From contig JAHDYR010000062.1 in NCBI GenBank assembly GCA_019828565.1, positions 806,001 through 870,000 on the forward strand: a stretch of 64,000 nt of DNA, read 5' to 3'. The notes under the pieces were generated by a model. The model was not told the origin of the DNA. It was given only the letters and a program-made list of their open reading frames with translations, and made no database searches. The position numbers and the translations under genes are program-made. This DNA comes from Carpediemonas membranifera (Eukaryota > Fornicata). Shown in pieces: positions 17,384-28,524 of the stretch (positions are counted from its first letter, which is position 1; each line of letters opens with the position of its first letter).

Positions 17384-20300
17384 ATGCGAATAGTCTCCCT
17401 TAACAGCCAAGGACACTTAACGGGCAATGAAGACTACAGCGGATCTATAGCGGTAGCGCTTCGCAAGCACACGAGCCCGGACGCCCTCCTCTTGCAGGAA
17501 ACATTCAGGTACGGTAACTCCGTAGTCCCCTGTTGGGCGGACCTACAATACGCATGTGCAGGGCACGCCAAACCCATCAAGGCTCGAAAGGGCAAGATTA
17601 ACCTAGGCGTAGCCACGGTGATCAGCCCACATTCACAGGCAACCTGGGATGTAGGAGTATCTGACGGCACGAACCCCCGAGTTCAAGTTAGCATCCTCGA
17701 AACCTCAAGGGCTATCGCAGTCATCAACATATACGCCCCTCCAAGTGACCGCAGCGCAGCGGAGCTAGACCGCTTCGACCAACAGCTGGAAAACATCGTC
17801 AGAGAGTACCACGGCTTCGAGATAATCATCATGGGGGACTGGAACCGTGACCCGCGGAGCCTGCGCCATGCCACCAGCGCCACACTACAGCGAAACAATC
17901 TAGACCTAGTTTTCCCCTCGTCTCACACATACATGAGTGGGAATACCACCTCGACGCTGGATTATGCAGCTGTATCTGGGGGGATCACGAGGGCCAAAGC
18001 TAGAGTCATTGACAAAGCTGAGATGGGGCATTGGGGCTCCCCCATAGGGCAGTGGAGCTAACCTGGGACGAACCGCATTGGAAGAAACAACCGGCCAAAC
18101 CCAAGCTGGAAATCCCAGGAACAACCACCTGGAATGTCCTCCCAGAGCGCAACGGGGAAAGGGCAAGGGAATGGCCGCAACCCGATGTGGAGCTCCATGT
18201 AGATACAATCGAGTACCAAATACGGGAACTCTTATCGGTGGGATTTCAAACTTCCGCTAGGAACGTCAGACCAGGGAGATCGCAAAAAGGATCCCGGAGA
18301 ACGTATGGAAGCAACTCATCCTAGCCCGATGGAACAAAGCGGGGGCCGCGGAAATCAAGCGGACCCTGAACAACGAGCTCCAGAAGTCATGGAAAAGCTT
18401 CAAGGAGGAGTGGACGCAGCAGGTGGAAAACAGCGCAAGGGCAGGGTATAAGACCACCAAGAAGGTCATAGCAAACCAGGTCCACAGGTTCTGGAACGAG
18501 AAACAACACGCAGGGCTACCGGCGATGCTCAGAGGAAAGAGGTCGATCTTAACAAGGGAAAACGAGATAGCTAGGGAGCTGCAGAGGCAATACGCCCAAG
18601 TCAGTAGTGGCATAGCACCTAGTTGGGACCAGATCCCGGCGGCCCAAACAACTGATCAACCCCCACGGAGGAGGAGGTCACGGCCGCCATCAAGTCCCTG
18701 AAGAAATCATCGGCAGGAGGCCCGGATGGTATCACGGGCGAATGTCTGAGAGACATCCCCCAGGCGGCCTACAGGGCAATCACATGCCTCTTCCAGAAAG
18801 TATACGAGTCTGGGGAACTACCCACCACGTGGAAGTACGCCTCCATCTCCCCGATACACAAAGTAGGGAAAGATAAGCTACTGCCAGGATCCTACCGACC
18901 CATCTCACTCACCCCCCCTCCTCTACCGAGCATATGGGAAGGTACTCAAATGGAGGCTCAAACCAACAGTTGAGAGGCACACCCCCAGAGAGCAGATCGG
19001 CTTCATGAAGGGAAAGACAGTCATAGACCACATCGCCCTCCTAACCCAACTGCACCAAGAAGGAGACCGGACCAGCGTGCTGCTCGACATTGCAAAGGCG
19101 TACGACACGGTTCCCAGGGACATCCTAGTCAGCAAGCTGATCAATATGGGTGTACACCCCCACCTAGTCAGAGCAGTACAAAGCACAATGGAGAGGACCT
19201 ACATTGCGGTAAGGGGATCCGACCTATGGTCCGAAACGAACCTAGGAGTCAAGCAAGGTTGCGTGGTCGCCCCCACCCTATTCATACTATTTACGGCCAA
19301 CTGGATTAGCCAGGCGTCACTCAGAATACAGTACGGCGAGATACCAGACCCGAAGCTTCCCCCACCCACCACAGACCCGGGAATGGCATCATAGCAATGT
19401 TCGTAGACGATACGAGCATCTCGGCAAAGAAAGAAAATGATGCGGAGTCCCTCACCGCCGCAATGGTGGAAGTGATAGTGGCACACAAGCTGTGTATCAG
19501 CCCAGGAAAGAACATCGTCATAAGTACCAATCCAAATGCGGAAGTGCGAATTCAAGGGGAGGCCACCCGAGCAGCGGAGTCAGGCCGATACTTGGGACTC
19601 TGGATAGCAAGTGGCCCTCATCCGCTCAGCGCATGCATCGCAAAGAAAAGAGAACAGTCGAACAAGTACATCGCCCTCGCCCGGAGAGTGGGATGGACTA
19701 AAGGCTCCACGCCCGCGGCTGTCTCCGAGTCCATCCTCCGCACCTTCCTATGGCCAAAGATCGAATTCGGAATCGAAATCTGGGGCCAAGTCCCAGGAGG
19801 CAGAAGGCTTTGGAACGACTGGCGAGGACTCATGGCGGGAACCGGACCCGGTGGAGGGGTGTCGCCCGCCTGATGATGGGATGGATGTGCTGGGAAGCGG
19901 ACATGGGTGTAAGAGCGGTTAGAATCCGCGAATCGGCCCGGGACCCTGACCGCCCATCGCCCCTAGCGGACTTCGACTGGGGAAGAGCGAACCCCAAGTC
20001 CGTTATCGGAAAGCTGAACAAGTGGGCAGACAACGTACTAGATCTGGCCCCTAGCGACCTTCACGGACCCAGACCCAGAGCAATAGCCGGGGGATGGAAG
20101 ATGACAGCACGAGACATCGCCACCAAAGGTAGCCGAACAGCCAAGGCGGCCGCCGAAGTGCTAGCTGCGGAGGCAATGCAAACAATGGCAGGCGGGAGAG
20201 CACCCAAGAAACCAAAGATTATCAGAGGGGAGATGATGCTCAGGAGGGAGCTGAAGAGGGTAGTTGCAACAGCCTCCAACACGCTCCCCTCCGCTAGCAA

Positions 20301-20748
20301 CAGCCACACAACTCGAGGAGCCGCGCTCATCATAAGCAGGAGGTACCCTGGGCAGGAAATGCTCTGCGACCGTATCCAAAGAATATGCCCGATATGCACA
20401 CTCGCAGCCGAACGCGAATTGATCAACTACCTCCAACTATACCCCCCAGGCGCAGGCGCTAGTGGCAGTAGCCGGGTGGCTGGAAGACCAACCGCTAGGA
20501 ACACAAAGCCACATCATAGCGGAGTGCCAGGGCGTCGGCCGCCCAAGTGGGTGGGAGCAGTGCTGGGAAGCTGCGGCAACACACACCATGGCAAGTAGGC
20601 TGCGGCACGGCCCAGATGGGGAGTGGTATAACTCCAGGGCCATATTGGAGCTCCACTGGCTATTGCAACAGGAGGATGAAACAGTGAAGGAGGGTCTATT
20701 ATGCGGGAAAAAGGCCCTCATGAACCTCAGAACAGGCCCAGACCCCTA
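17384..20748 (+). CDS. LINE-1 ORF2: AP endonuclease and reverse transcriptase (several frame changes)
   Basis: Starts M-R-I-V-S-L-N-S-Q-G-H. Endonuclease motifs follow: LLLQETF, I-I-M-G-D-W-N-R-D, T-S-T-L-D-Y and G-H-W-G-S-P. The frame changes near 18050 and again before the RT. RT landmarks include Q-I-G-F-M-K-G-K-T, L-L-D-I-A-K-A-Y-D-T-V-P, G-V-K-Q-G-C-V-V-A-P-T-L-F and the catalytic F-V-D-D-T (~19400). A C-terminal C-P-I-C ... H-I-I-A-E-C (~20385-20530) fits the CCHC-type end of APE-class LINE proteins. The protein nicks target DNA and primes reverse transcription there. At least four frame breaks make this copy inactive as read. LINE-2 carries a related ORF with the same motif order. Confidence 0.85.
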
Positions 20749-21910
20749 GGAGGAAAGCCCTGGGTGAAGACAAGGCACAGGGCGGAACATTCCTGGAACC
20801 GGCGGGAGGTGTTTTCCCCCCACATGTTCCGGTAGCGCCCGGCCGCACACCCAACCCAACCCACGCAGCAAGAGAGCACTCTGATGCCTGCATCACACTT
20901 GAAACAACTCCCCCACCACCAAGAGGGGACAGGCCCAACCCACAGGGCGGCCTGGAAAGGTAGCCCGAGCACCGACCCCAAGCGCAGCGGGCCTGGAACC
21001 AATGAGGACAACACCACATGTTCCGGTAGCGCCAGGCGGAGGGAAGGCTGCAAAAGGACCACTAAGGGACAACCGCATACAACAAGCACGAAATAGGGAA
21101 GGCCTGGCAAAACAGCTGGGCCAGTAGGGCGCAAGCGTCCGGACAAGCAGTCCGGCGCATCCCTCCGGCGCGCAAGGGGGTACCCCCTCCCCACACAGTG
21201 GGGGCGCACCAGGAGGATGATGCATGGCAGACTGGCGGAGGTACTGGATGACGCAAGAAGCTACCCACTCCGTCGGTAACCTGCCGGGAAGGCAGGGCCA
21301 TCCTGATGTGGCCCGGCGCCTAGCCAGGAACACTGGAAGACGTGGCAACCGCCCCTGGGAGCTCCCCCCCGATAATGGGAACCTGGAGTGAAATCGGACA
21401 GCGCTAGATGAGCCCGAACGCAGCCGGCAAGTCCGTGGAAGTCTACCTACGCGGCGTCGGTGGGTTCCTAACCCGGCCCAGCTGGTACGGCGAACTCTAG
21501 ACCCGACCCCGCCCTGGCGGGTGCCTGAAACATGGCGAGCGGGTCGAGGAAACCCCAGGACCTCCCTAGGGGACCCGGGGGAGAGGGGAAACGTACGGAA
21601 GGTCCCTGACAGCAGCGTGCAGGGCAAGGCTTTGTAGGTGCCAGGCAGACCTGGGACCCAAAGGGCCCCTAAGAGTAAGACCTGGGTTAGCCTAACTTTG
21701 GGGGTATTAATGTGGCCATGTATAGGATCCCTCTAGCGTACCAGCTAGGCCTTGACGGCCGTTGTTCACGCCCTCTTAGGAAGTGTTAGGTGTGCTCTGT
21801 AGAGGTACCAACACGCTTAGGCGTTCCTCGAAGGGGTGACACAAACTGTGACATTCAGCTTACACAGCAGGACGAGTAGCAGGACACATTAAATTCTTTC
21901 TTTCTTCTTT
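20749..21910 (+). other. LINE-1 3' region and tail
   Basis: No sense ORF is convincing. The word CCACATGTTCCGGTAGCGCC occurs twice about 194 bp apart (near 20820 and 21014), and AACCCACAGGGCGGCC occurs at 20936. The end is AT-richer and closes with a TTTC-type simple tail, as expected for 3'-end recognition by a LINE reverse transcriptase. Confidence 0.6.
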
Positions 21911-21925
21911 CCGGACAGCGTTGCC
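21911..21925 (+). repeat. Right target-site duplication of LINE-1
   Basis: Exact copy of 10593-10607, directly after the TTTC-rich tail. Sequence beyond it matches the internal part of array B (gene Y). Confidence 0.8.
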
Positions 21926-22190
21926 TCCGTCTTGGCATTTGTTGAGGACAACACAGCTGTAAACGACAATAAGATGAAACAGAAGTAGCAAGCAATGTTT
22001 AATAACGTATGAACAGTCCTTTTGATGTTGTTTAGTGATTTTGTGCATTAACGACCGAGAACAGTGGAGTGCAACGCAGATGTTGGTTATTGATGGTAGA
22101 TGGCGCGCTTTTGACGACAGCTGGTTGCTTTTGCAGTATAAAGAACCGCATAGCTGCCACTAGTTCCTTCCAATAATGCTTTCCCGCCAT
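21926..22190 (-). pseudogene. Gene Y, partial copy cut by LINE-1
   Basis: Matches the 5' half of gene Y (ATG at 22190, MAGKHYWKELVAAM...) and ends abruptly at the LINE-1 target-site duplication. The remaining C-terminal part lies nowhere nearby. It also has the shorter T-run (GATTTTG), which shifts frame relative to the long form. Confidence 0.7.
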
Positions 22191-22353
22191 TTTGAGGTTG
22201 GAATGAAATTCCAAGCACCGTGCACTTTATGTAATTGCCCAATATCAACGCCACCCCCGCCCCCAGCGCCTCCACGCCCCACGCCAACGCCACCTCCGCC
22301 CCCCTGGCGCTCAGTTCAGGAGATGTCCGGTCGATAAGCCATAAACTGCACGG

Positions 22354-22369
22354 ATCCACAAACGTGGAT
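22354..22369. repeat. R60-associated palindrome ATCCACAAACGTGGAT, array B
   Basis: Core of the R60 repeat in minus orientation, between gene X stop and the C-rich tract. Equivalent copies are at 24390-24405, about 26425, about 28460 and 30495-30510. Confidence 0.8.
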
Positions 22370-22475
22370 TGGCCTGAACGACAGCGCTGAGGCCCAGACA
22401 TGCACATATACATTCATTTATTCCTGTCTCGCTCTCTTGCCTGTCTGATCGCGACGTTTGACCCACTCAAATGCC

Positions 22476-23426
22476 TCATCTGTGAGGGTAGACAGAGACG
22501 TCGCGAGTATTCCCAGTCCTAACCTTCCGAATCAACGTTCGGCAAGGATCTTTGGGTGTCGTCGTTGAGGTACGACGGCAAGCCCACTCTGAGGTCTCGC
22601 ATGAGCCCCCGCACACGATGCAACGTCCTGACAGGACAAGCGGGGGGTCATGCGTTCTGGCCATAGCTAGCTGGTCCACCTGGCTAGCAGTCAGTGTGCG
22701 GGACATGAGCGTACCGCGCGTCTTGCCCGTGTCTTCGGGCCTGGGCCTCGGCTCATCCAGGTCTCCGACGTCCGAAGTCGTCATCGTTGCCTGCTCCAAA
22801 GTGGTGGGCACCGGCTGAGACCTGACACCTGGCAGCCTGAGCATGGTCTTACGGCCGCCGCTACGCAGCCTCTCAATCTCATCCTCAAGAATGCTGACCT
22901 TCTTCGTCAGAGCATGATGTTCACTTGTCGCAACGAGCGACACTGGCGACTTAAGCAGCGCGATGAACGCCCTGACGTTATCGTGCAATGGAACCGAGAA
23001 GGCCTGGGCCAAGCTCTCGACCAGCTCCAGGACCTTGGGCAGGGTGTCGGGCTCAAGCTCATTGTGAGCTGCGCGGTTCCGGTACTCAACGAGATCACGA
23101 ATGATCTTGGCATGGGCTTTGTTGTACGCCGCTCGATTGGACATCTCACGAAGGATTCTTGATGAATCCACGTCCTGTTCGAGCTCTTTGCCGAGGAGGT
23201 CCTTCTCGGTGCTAGTAGGCTTGCACCCGGGGTTAAATGCAGGCGAGGCCAAGATCTTCCGCATCCAAGGGACCATCATGGCGAGCAGCTGAAGAACTCG
23301 CGCATTATCGCCAAGGATGCGGAGCTGCTCATCGTTCCATGGTGAAATGAACAGGTGATGATCTTGTCGAGCGGATGATTGCCCTTTGAGAGGTGCTTGG
23401 CGATGCTTAGCGCGATATCGGTCCAT
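22476..23426 (-). CDS. Gene X, copy 1: unknown protein with zinc-binding-like Cys cluster, C-terminus shifted
   Basis: ATG at 23426, inside a 16-bp palindrome. The protein has a basic N-terminus, a helical middle (RILREMSNRAAYNKAHAKIIRDL and following), a short coiled coil (HHALTKKVSILEDEIERL), a proline-rich linker and C-I-V-C-G-G-S-C-E-T-S-E-W-A-C, which could bind zinc. In this copy an extra G (GAGGGTAGACA, ~22480) shifts the last ~20 residues relative to copies 3 and 4. The family is unknown. The Cys cluster and basic tail would allow DNA or RNA binding, but nothing proves it. Confidence 0.6.
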   Translation of the reverse strand: MDRYRAKHRQAPLKGQSSARQDHHLFISPWNDEQLRILGDNARVLQLLAMMVPWMRKILASPAFNPGCKPTSTEKDLLGKELEQDVDSSRILREMSNRAAYNKAHAKIIRDLVEYRNRAAHNELEPDTLPKVLELVESLAQAFSVPLHDNVRAFIALLKSPVSLVATSEHHALTKKVSILEDEIERLRSGGRKTMLRLPGVRSQPVPTTLEQATMTTSDVGDLDEPRPRPEDTGKTRGTLMSRTLTASQVDQLAMARTHDPPLVLSGRCIVCGGSCETSEWACRRTSTTTPKDPCRTLIRKVRTGNTRDVSVYPHR

Positions 23427-23440
23427 CCACAACTGTGGAT
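23425..23440. repeat. Palindrome ATCCACA-AC-TGTGGAT overlapping the gene X start codon
   Basis: On the minus strand the right arm supplies the ATG of gene X (GTGG-ATG-GAC). Copies recur in each unit (25461-25476, ~27496 and ~29531). Confidence 0.75.
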
Positions 23441-23577
23441 GACGAGCAATTTAAGGTAGGTGCCGCATCAGTCAATAACCCCGTGCTATCGTGCAATAGA
23501 ACACAGTTAACACTGCTTTCCATGCGCAGCAACACAGCCTGTGGCGGAGAGACGCCCGGTATGGACGACACCAGGTG

Positions 23578-23593
23578 ATCCACAAACGTGGAT
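23578..23593. repeat. Palindrome ATCCACAAACGTGGAT upstream of gene X
   Basis: Lies about 150 bp upstream of gene X in the ~300-bp X-Y spacer, in a flank (CCAGGTG...TGGCCAATTACG) different from R60. Copies are at 25614-25629, ~27650 and ~29685. The rest of the spacer (23441-23747) holds no gene. Confidence 0.75.
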
Positions 23594-23747
23594 TGGCCAA
23601 TTACGTCGGCCCCTCCCATCCCGCATCCCTCAGGATACGCAAGCACAAGCTCTCTCCCTGCAGCACCTCTCTGGCGCTCTCTAAAAATCGTCGTATAGCG
23701 TAAACAGAATGTGCCGCATCAGTCATTCGTTCATTTTATTCCACTTA

Positions 23748-24227
23748 TCACTCTTGGTCATCCTCCTCATCACTCACCTCCTCGCGGATACTGACATCAT
23801 CACGAGCCTCGTCATCCGCGAGTGTCAATGGCTCTGTAATAGCGCGGGCAGCGTTGGTATACTCACCGTTGAACTGTCGCTGGCCTCTCTGAATGCGAGG
23901 AAAGCAATTCACGCACACCGGAACACGACGAGAAGGACGCTTCAACATGTCAGTTCCAGCCTCCGTCTTGGCATTTGTTGAGGACAACACAGCTGTAAAC
24001 GACAATAAGATGAAACAGAAGTAGCAAGCAATGTTTAATAACGTATGAACAGTCCTTTTGATGTTGTTTAGTGATTTTTGTGCATTAACGACCGAGAACA
24101 GTGGAGTGCAACGCAGATGTTGGTTATTGATGGTAGATGGCGCGCTTTTGACGACAGCTGGTTGCTTTTGCAGTATAAAGAACCGCATAGCTGCCACTAG
24201 TTCCTTCCAATAATGCTTTCCCGCCAT
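23748..24227 (-). CDS. Gene Y, copy 1: unknown 159-aa protein with possible membrane segment
   Basis: ATG at 24227 (MAGKHYWKELVAAM), directly after the TAAAGTGCAC/TTTCATTCCAAC leader; ends TGA-TAA. A hydrophobic stretch (~residues 70-92, LLNIACYFCFILLSFTAVL) could span a membrane, and the C-terminal part has C-V-N-C and an acidic tail. An alternative is that the hydrophobic stretch is an artefact of a retained intron: the DNA there has a pyrimidine tract ending TCGTTTACAG, with a variable T/A-run inside, and a shorter 85-codon ORF starts just before that acceptor. Both readings are open. Confidence 0.45.
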   Translation of the reverse strand: MAGKHYWKELVAAMRFFILQKQPAVVKSAPSTINNQHLRCTPLFSVVNAQKSLNNIKRTVHTLLNIACYFCFILLSFTAVLSSTNAKTEAGTDMLKRPSRRVPVCVNCFPRIQRGQRQFNGEYTNAARAITEPLTLADDEARDDVSIREEVSDEEDDQE

Positions 24228-24511
24228 TTTGAGGTTGGAATGAAATTCCAAGCACCGTGCACTTTATGTAATTGCCCAATATCAACGCCACCCCCGCCCC
24301 CAGCGCCTCCACGCCCCACGCCAACGCCACCTCCGCCCCCTGGCGCTCAGTTCAGGAGATGTCCGGTCGATAAGCCATAAACTGCACGGATCCACAAACG
24401 TGGATTGGCCTGAACGACAGCGCTGAGGCCCAGACATGCACATATACATTCATTTATTCCTGTCTCGCTCTCTTGCCTGTCTGATCGCGACGTTTGACCC
24501 ACTCAAATGCC

Positions 24512-25462
24512 TCATCTGTGAGGGTAGACAGAGACGTCGCGAGTATTCCCAGTCCTAACCTTCCGAATCAACGTTCGGCAAGGATCTTTGGGTGTCGTCG
24601 TTGAGGTACGACGGCAAGCCCACTCTGAGGTCTCGCATGAGCCCCCGCACACGATGCAACGTCCTGACAGGACAAGCGGGGGGTCATGCGTTCTGGCCAT
24701 AGCTAGCTGGTCCACCTGGCTAGCAGTCAGTGTGCGGGACATGAGCGTACCGCGCGTCTTGCCCGTGTCTTCGGGCCTGGGCCTCGGCTCATCCAGGTCT
24801 CCGACGTCCGAAGTCGTCATCGTTGCCTGCTCCAAAGTGGTGGGCACCGGCTGAGACCTGACACCTGGCAGCCTGAGCATGGTCTTACGGCCGCCGCTAC
24901 GCAGCCTCTCAATCTCATCCTCAAGAATGCTGACCTTCTTCGTCAGAGCATGATGTTCACTTGTCGCAACGAGCGACACTGGCGACTTAAGCAGCGCGAT
25001 GAACGCCCTGACGTTATCGTGCAATGGAACCGAGAAGGCCTGGGCCAAGCTCTCGACCAGCTCCAGGACCTTGGGCAGGGTGTCGGGCTCAAGCTCATTG
25101 TGAGCTGCGCGGTTCCGGTACTCAACGAGATCACGAATGATCTTGGCATGGGCTTTGTTGTACGCCGCTCGATTGGACATCTCACGAAGGATTCTTGATG
25201 AATCCACGTCCTGTTCGAGCTCTTTGCCGAGGAGGTCCTTCTCGGTGCTAGTAGGCTTGCACCCGGGGTTAAATGCAGGCGAGGCCAAGATCTTCCGCAT
25301 CCAAGGGACCATCATGGCGAGCAGCTGAAGAACTCGCGCATTATCGCCAAGGATGCGGAGCTGCTCATCGTTCCATGGTGAAATGAACAGGTGATGATCT
25401 TGTCGAGCGGATGATTGCCCTTTGAGAGGTGCTTGGCGATGCTTAGCGCGATATCGGTCCAT
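24512..25462 (-). CDS. Gene X, copy 2
   Basis: Identical in predicted protein to copy 1, including the extra G that alters the last residues (ending VSVYPHR). ATG at 25462 in the palindrome. Confidence 0.6.
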   Translation of the reverse strand: MDRYRAKHRQAPLKGQSSARQDHHLFISPWNDEQLRILGDNARVLQLLAMMVPWMRKILASPAFNPGCKPTSTEKDLLGKELEQDVDSSRILREMSNRAAYNKAHAKIIRDLVEYRNRAAHNELEPDTLPKVLELVESLAQAFSVPLHDNVRAFIALLKSPVSLVATSEHHALTKKVSILEDEIERLRSGGRKTMLRLPGVRSQPVPTTLEQATMTTSDVGDLDEPRPRPEDTGKTRGTLMSRTLTASQVDQLAMARTHDPPLVLSGRCIVCGGSCETSEWACRRTSTTTPKDPCRTLIRKVRTGNTRDVSVYPHR

Positions 25463-25782
25463 CCACAACTGTGGATGACGAGCAATTTAAGGTAGGTGCC
25501 GCATCAGTCAATAACCCCGTGCTATCGTGCAATAGAACACAGTTAACACTGCTTTCCATGCGCAGCAACACAGCCTGTGGCGGAGAGACGCCCGGTATGG
25601 ACGACACCAGGTGATCCACAAACGTGGATTGGCCAATTACGTCGGCCCCTCCCATCCCGCATCCCTCAGGATACGCAAGCACAAGCTCTCTCCCTGCAGC
25701 ACCTCTCTGGCGCTCTCTAAAATCGTCGTATAGCGTAAACAGAATGTGCCGCATCAGTCATTCGTTCATTTTATTCCACTTA

Positions 25783-26262
25783 TCACTCTTGGTCATCCTC
25801 CTCATCACTCACCTCCTCGCGGATACTGACATCATCACGAGCCTCGTCATCCGCGAGTGTCAATGGCTCTGTAATAGCGCGGGCAGCGTTGGTATACTCA
25901 CCGTTGAACTGTCGCTGGCCTCTCTGAATGCGAGGAAAGCAATTCACGCACACCGGAACACGACGAGAAGGACGCTTCAACATGTCAGTTCCAGCCTCCG
26001 TCTTGGCATTTGTTGAAGACAACACAGCTGTAAACGACAATAAGATGAAACAGAAGTAGCAAGCAATGTTTAATAACGTATGAACAGTCCTTTTGATGTT
26101 GTTTAGTGATTTTTGTGCATTAACGACCGAGAACAGTGGAGTGCAACGCAGATGTTGGTTATTGATGGTAGATGGCGCGCTTTTGACGACAGCTGGTTGC
26201 TTTTGCAGTATAAAGAACCGCATAGCTGCCACTAGTTCCTTCCAATAATGCTTTCCCGCCAT
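25783..26262 (-). CDS. Gene Y, copy 2
   Basis: Same 159-aa frame as copy 1 (long T-run), ATG at 26262, TGA-TAA end. The neighbouring spacer has one A fewer in a CTAAAATCG run than the other units. Confidence 0.45.
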   Translation of the reverse strand: MAGKHYWKELVAAMRFFILQKQPAVVKSAPSTINNQHLRCTPLFSVVNAQKSLNNIKRTVHTLLNIACYFCFILLSFTAVLSSTNAKTEAGTDMLKRPSRRVPVCVNCFPRIQRGQRQFNGEYTNAARAITEPLTLADDEARDDVSIREEVSDEEDDQE

Positions 26263-26488
26263 TTTGAGGTTGGAATGAAATTCCAAGCACCGTGCACTTT
26301 ATGTAATTGCCCAATATCAACGCCACCCCCGCCCCCAGCGCCTCCACGCCCCACGCCAACGCCACCTCCGCCCCCTGGCGCTCAGTTCAGGAGATGTCCG
26401 GTCGATAAGCCATAAACTGCACGGATCCACAAACGTGGATTGGCCTGAACGACAGCGCTGAGGCCCAGACATGCACATATACATTCAT

Positions 26489-27497
26489 TTATTCCTGTCT
26501 CGCTCTCTTGCCTGTCTGATCGCGACGTTTGACCCACTCAAATGCCTCATCTGTGAGGTAGACAGAGACGTCGCGAGTATTCCCAGTCCTAACCTTCCGA
26601 ATCAACGTTCGGCAAGGATCTTTGGGTGTCGTCGTTGAGGTACGACGGCAAGCCCACTCTGAGGTCTCGCATGAGCCCCCGCACACGATGCAACGTCCTG
26701 ACAGGACAAGCGGGGGGTCATGCGTTCTGGCCATAGCTAGCTGGTCCACCTGGCTAGCAGTCAGTGTGCGGGACATGAGCGTACCGCGCGTCTTGCCCGT
26801 GTCTTCGGGCCTGGGCCTCGGCTCATCCAGGTCTCCGACGTCCGAAGTCGTCATCGTTGCCTGCTCCAAAGTGGTGGGCACCGGCTGAGACCTGACACCT
26901 GGCAGCCTGAGCATGGTCTTACGGCCGCCGCTACGCAGCCTCTCAATCTCATCCTCAAGAATGCTGACCTTCTTCGTCAGAGCATGATGTTCACTTGTCG
27001 CAACGAGCGACACTGGCGACTTAAGCAGCGCGATGAACGCCCTGACGTTATCGTGCAATGGAACCGAGAAGGCCTGGGCCAAGCTCTCGACCAGCTCCAG
27101 GACCTTGGGCAGGGGTGTCGGGCTCAAGCTCATTGTGAGCTGCGCGGTTCCGGTACTCAACGAGATCACGAATGATCTTGGCATGGGCTTTGTTGTACGC
27201 CGCTCGATTGGACATCTCACGAAGGATTCTTGATGAATCCACGTCCTGTTCGAGCTCTTTGCCGAGGAGGTCCTTCTCGGTGCTAGTAGGCTTGCACCCG
27301 GGGTTAAATGCAGGCGAGGCCAAGATCTTCCGCATCCAAGGGACCATCATGGCGAGCAGCTGAAGAACTCGCGCATTATCGCCAAGGATGCGGAGCTGCT
27401 CATCGTTCCATGGTGAAATGAACAGGTGATGATCTTGTCGAGCGGATGATTGCCCTTTGAGAGGTGCTTGGCGATGCTTAGCGCGATATCGGTCCAT
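26489..27497 (-). CDS. Gene X, copy 3 (frame broken in a G run)
   Basis: ATG at 27497. The C-terminus is full length (…VYLTDEAFEWVKRRDQ…), but an extra G near 27110-27116 (GGGCAGGGGTGTCG versus GGGCAGGGTGTCG) splits the protein into two overlapping frames. A single-base homopolymer difference is the only lesion. Confidence 0.55.
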
Positions 27498-27818
27498 CCA
27501 CAACTGTGGATGACGAGCAATTTAAGGTAGGTGCCGCATCAGTCAATAACCCCGTGCTATCGTGCAATAGAACACAGTTAACACTGCTTTCCATGCGCAG
27601 CAACACAGCCTGTGGCGGAGAGACGCCCGGTATGGACGACACCAGGTGATCCACAAACGTGGATTGGCCAATTACGTCGGCCCCTCCCATCCCGCATCCC
27701 TCAGGATACGCAAGCACAAGCTCTCTCCCTGCAGCACCTCTCTGGCGCTCTCTAAAAATCGTCGTATAGCGTAAACAGAATGTGCCGCATCAGTCATTCG
27801 TTCATTTTATTCCACTTA

Positions 27819-28297
27819 TCACTCTTGGTCATCCTCCTCATCACTCACCTCCTCGCGGATACTGACATCATCACGAGCCTCGTCATCCGCGAGTGTCAAT
27901 GGCTCTGTAATAGCGCGGGCAGCGTTGGTATACTCACCGTTGAACTGTCGCTGGCCTCTCTGAATGCGAGGAAAGCAATTCACGCACACCGGAACACGAC
28001 GAGAAGGACGCTTCAACATGTCAGTTCCAGCCTCCGTCTTGGCATTTGTTGAGGACAACACAGCTGTAAACGACAATAAGATGAAACAGAAGTAGCAAGC
28101 AATGTTTAATAACGTATGAACAGTCCTTTTGATGTTGTTTAGTGATTTTGTGCATTAACGACCGAGAACAGTGGAGTGCAACGCAGATGTTGGTTATTGA
28201 TGGTAGATGGCGCGCTTTTGACGACAGCTGGTTGCTTTTGCAGTATAAAGAACCGCATAGCTGCCACTAGTTCCTTCCAATAATGCTTTCCCGCCAT
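27819..28297 (-). CDS. Gene Y, copy 3 (short T-run form)
   Basis: ATG at 28297. One T fewer near 28141-28149 (GTGATTTTGTGC) shifts the frame after ~50 residues; the second half is still open as an 85-codon frame (27819-28076). If the variable run lies within an intron, the product is unaffected. Confidence 0.4.
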
Positions 28298-28524
28298 TTT
28301 GAGGTTGGAATGAAATTCCAAGCACCGTGCACTTTATGTAATTGCCCAATATCAACGCCACCCCCGCCCCCAGCGCCTCCACGCCCCACGCCAACGCCAC
28401 CTCCGCCCCCCTGGCGCTCAGTTCAGGAGATGTCCGGTCGATAAGCCATAAACTGCACGGATCCACAAACGTGGATTGGCCTGAACGACAGCGCTGAGGC
28501 CCAGACATGCACATATACATTCAT

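Larger units (their letters stand above)
10608..21910 (+). mobile_element. LINE-1: 11.3-kb non-LTR retrotransposon with exonuclease-like ORF
   Basis: The element is bounded by a 15-bp direct repeat and ends in a pyrimidine-rich simple tail (TTCTTTCTTTCTTCTTT). In order it carries a ~0.8-kb leader, an antisense proline-rich ORF (11410-12190), an unknown ORF (12319-13815), an exonuclease-like ORF (14201-15810), a coiled-coil ORF (15708-16655), and an AP-endonuclease plus reverse-transcriptase ORF (17384-20748), followed by ~1.16 kb of 3' sequence. No LTRs are present. Several ORFs change frame at homopolymers, so the copy is either defective or carries sequence errors. It is much longer than a typical 4-7 kb LINE. 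The right flank resumes inside the array-B unit (TCCGTCTTGGCATTTGTTG), so it inserted at the edge of that array. Confidence 0.85.

Noticed and set aside
20893-21627. 244-codon minus-strand ORF in the LINE-1 3' region
   Set aside because: Arises in GC-rich sequence with few stops; no motif and no counterpart in LINE-2.
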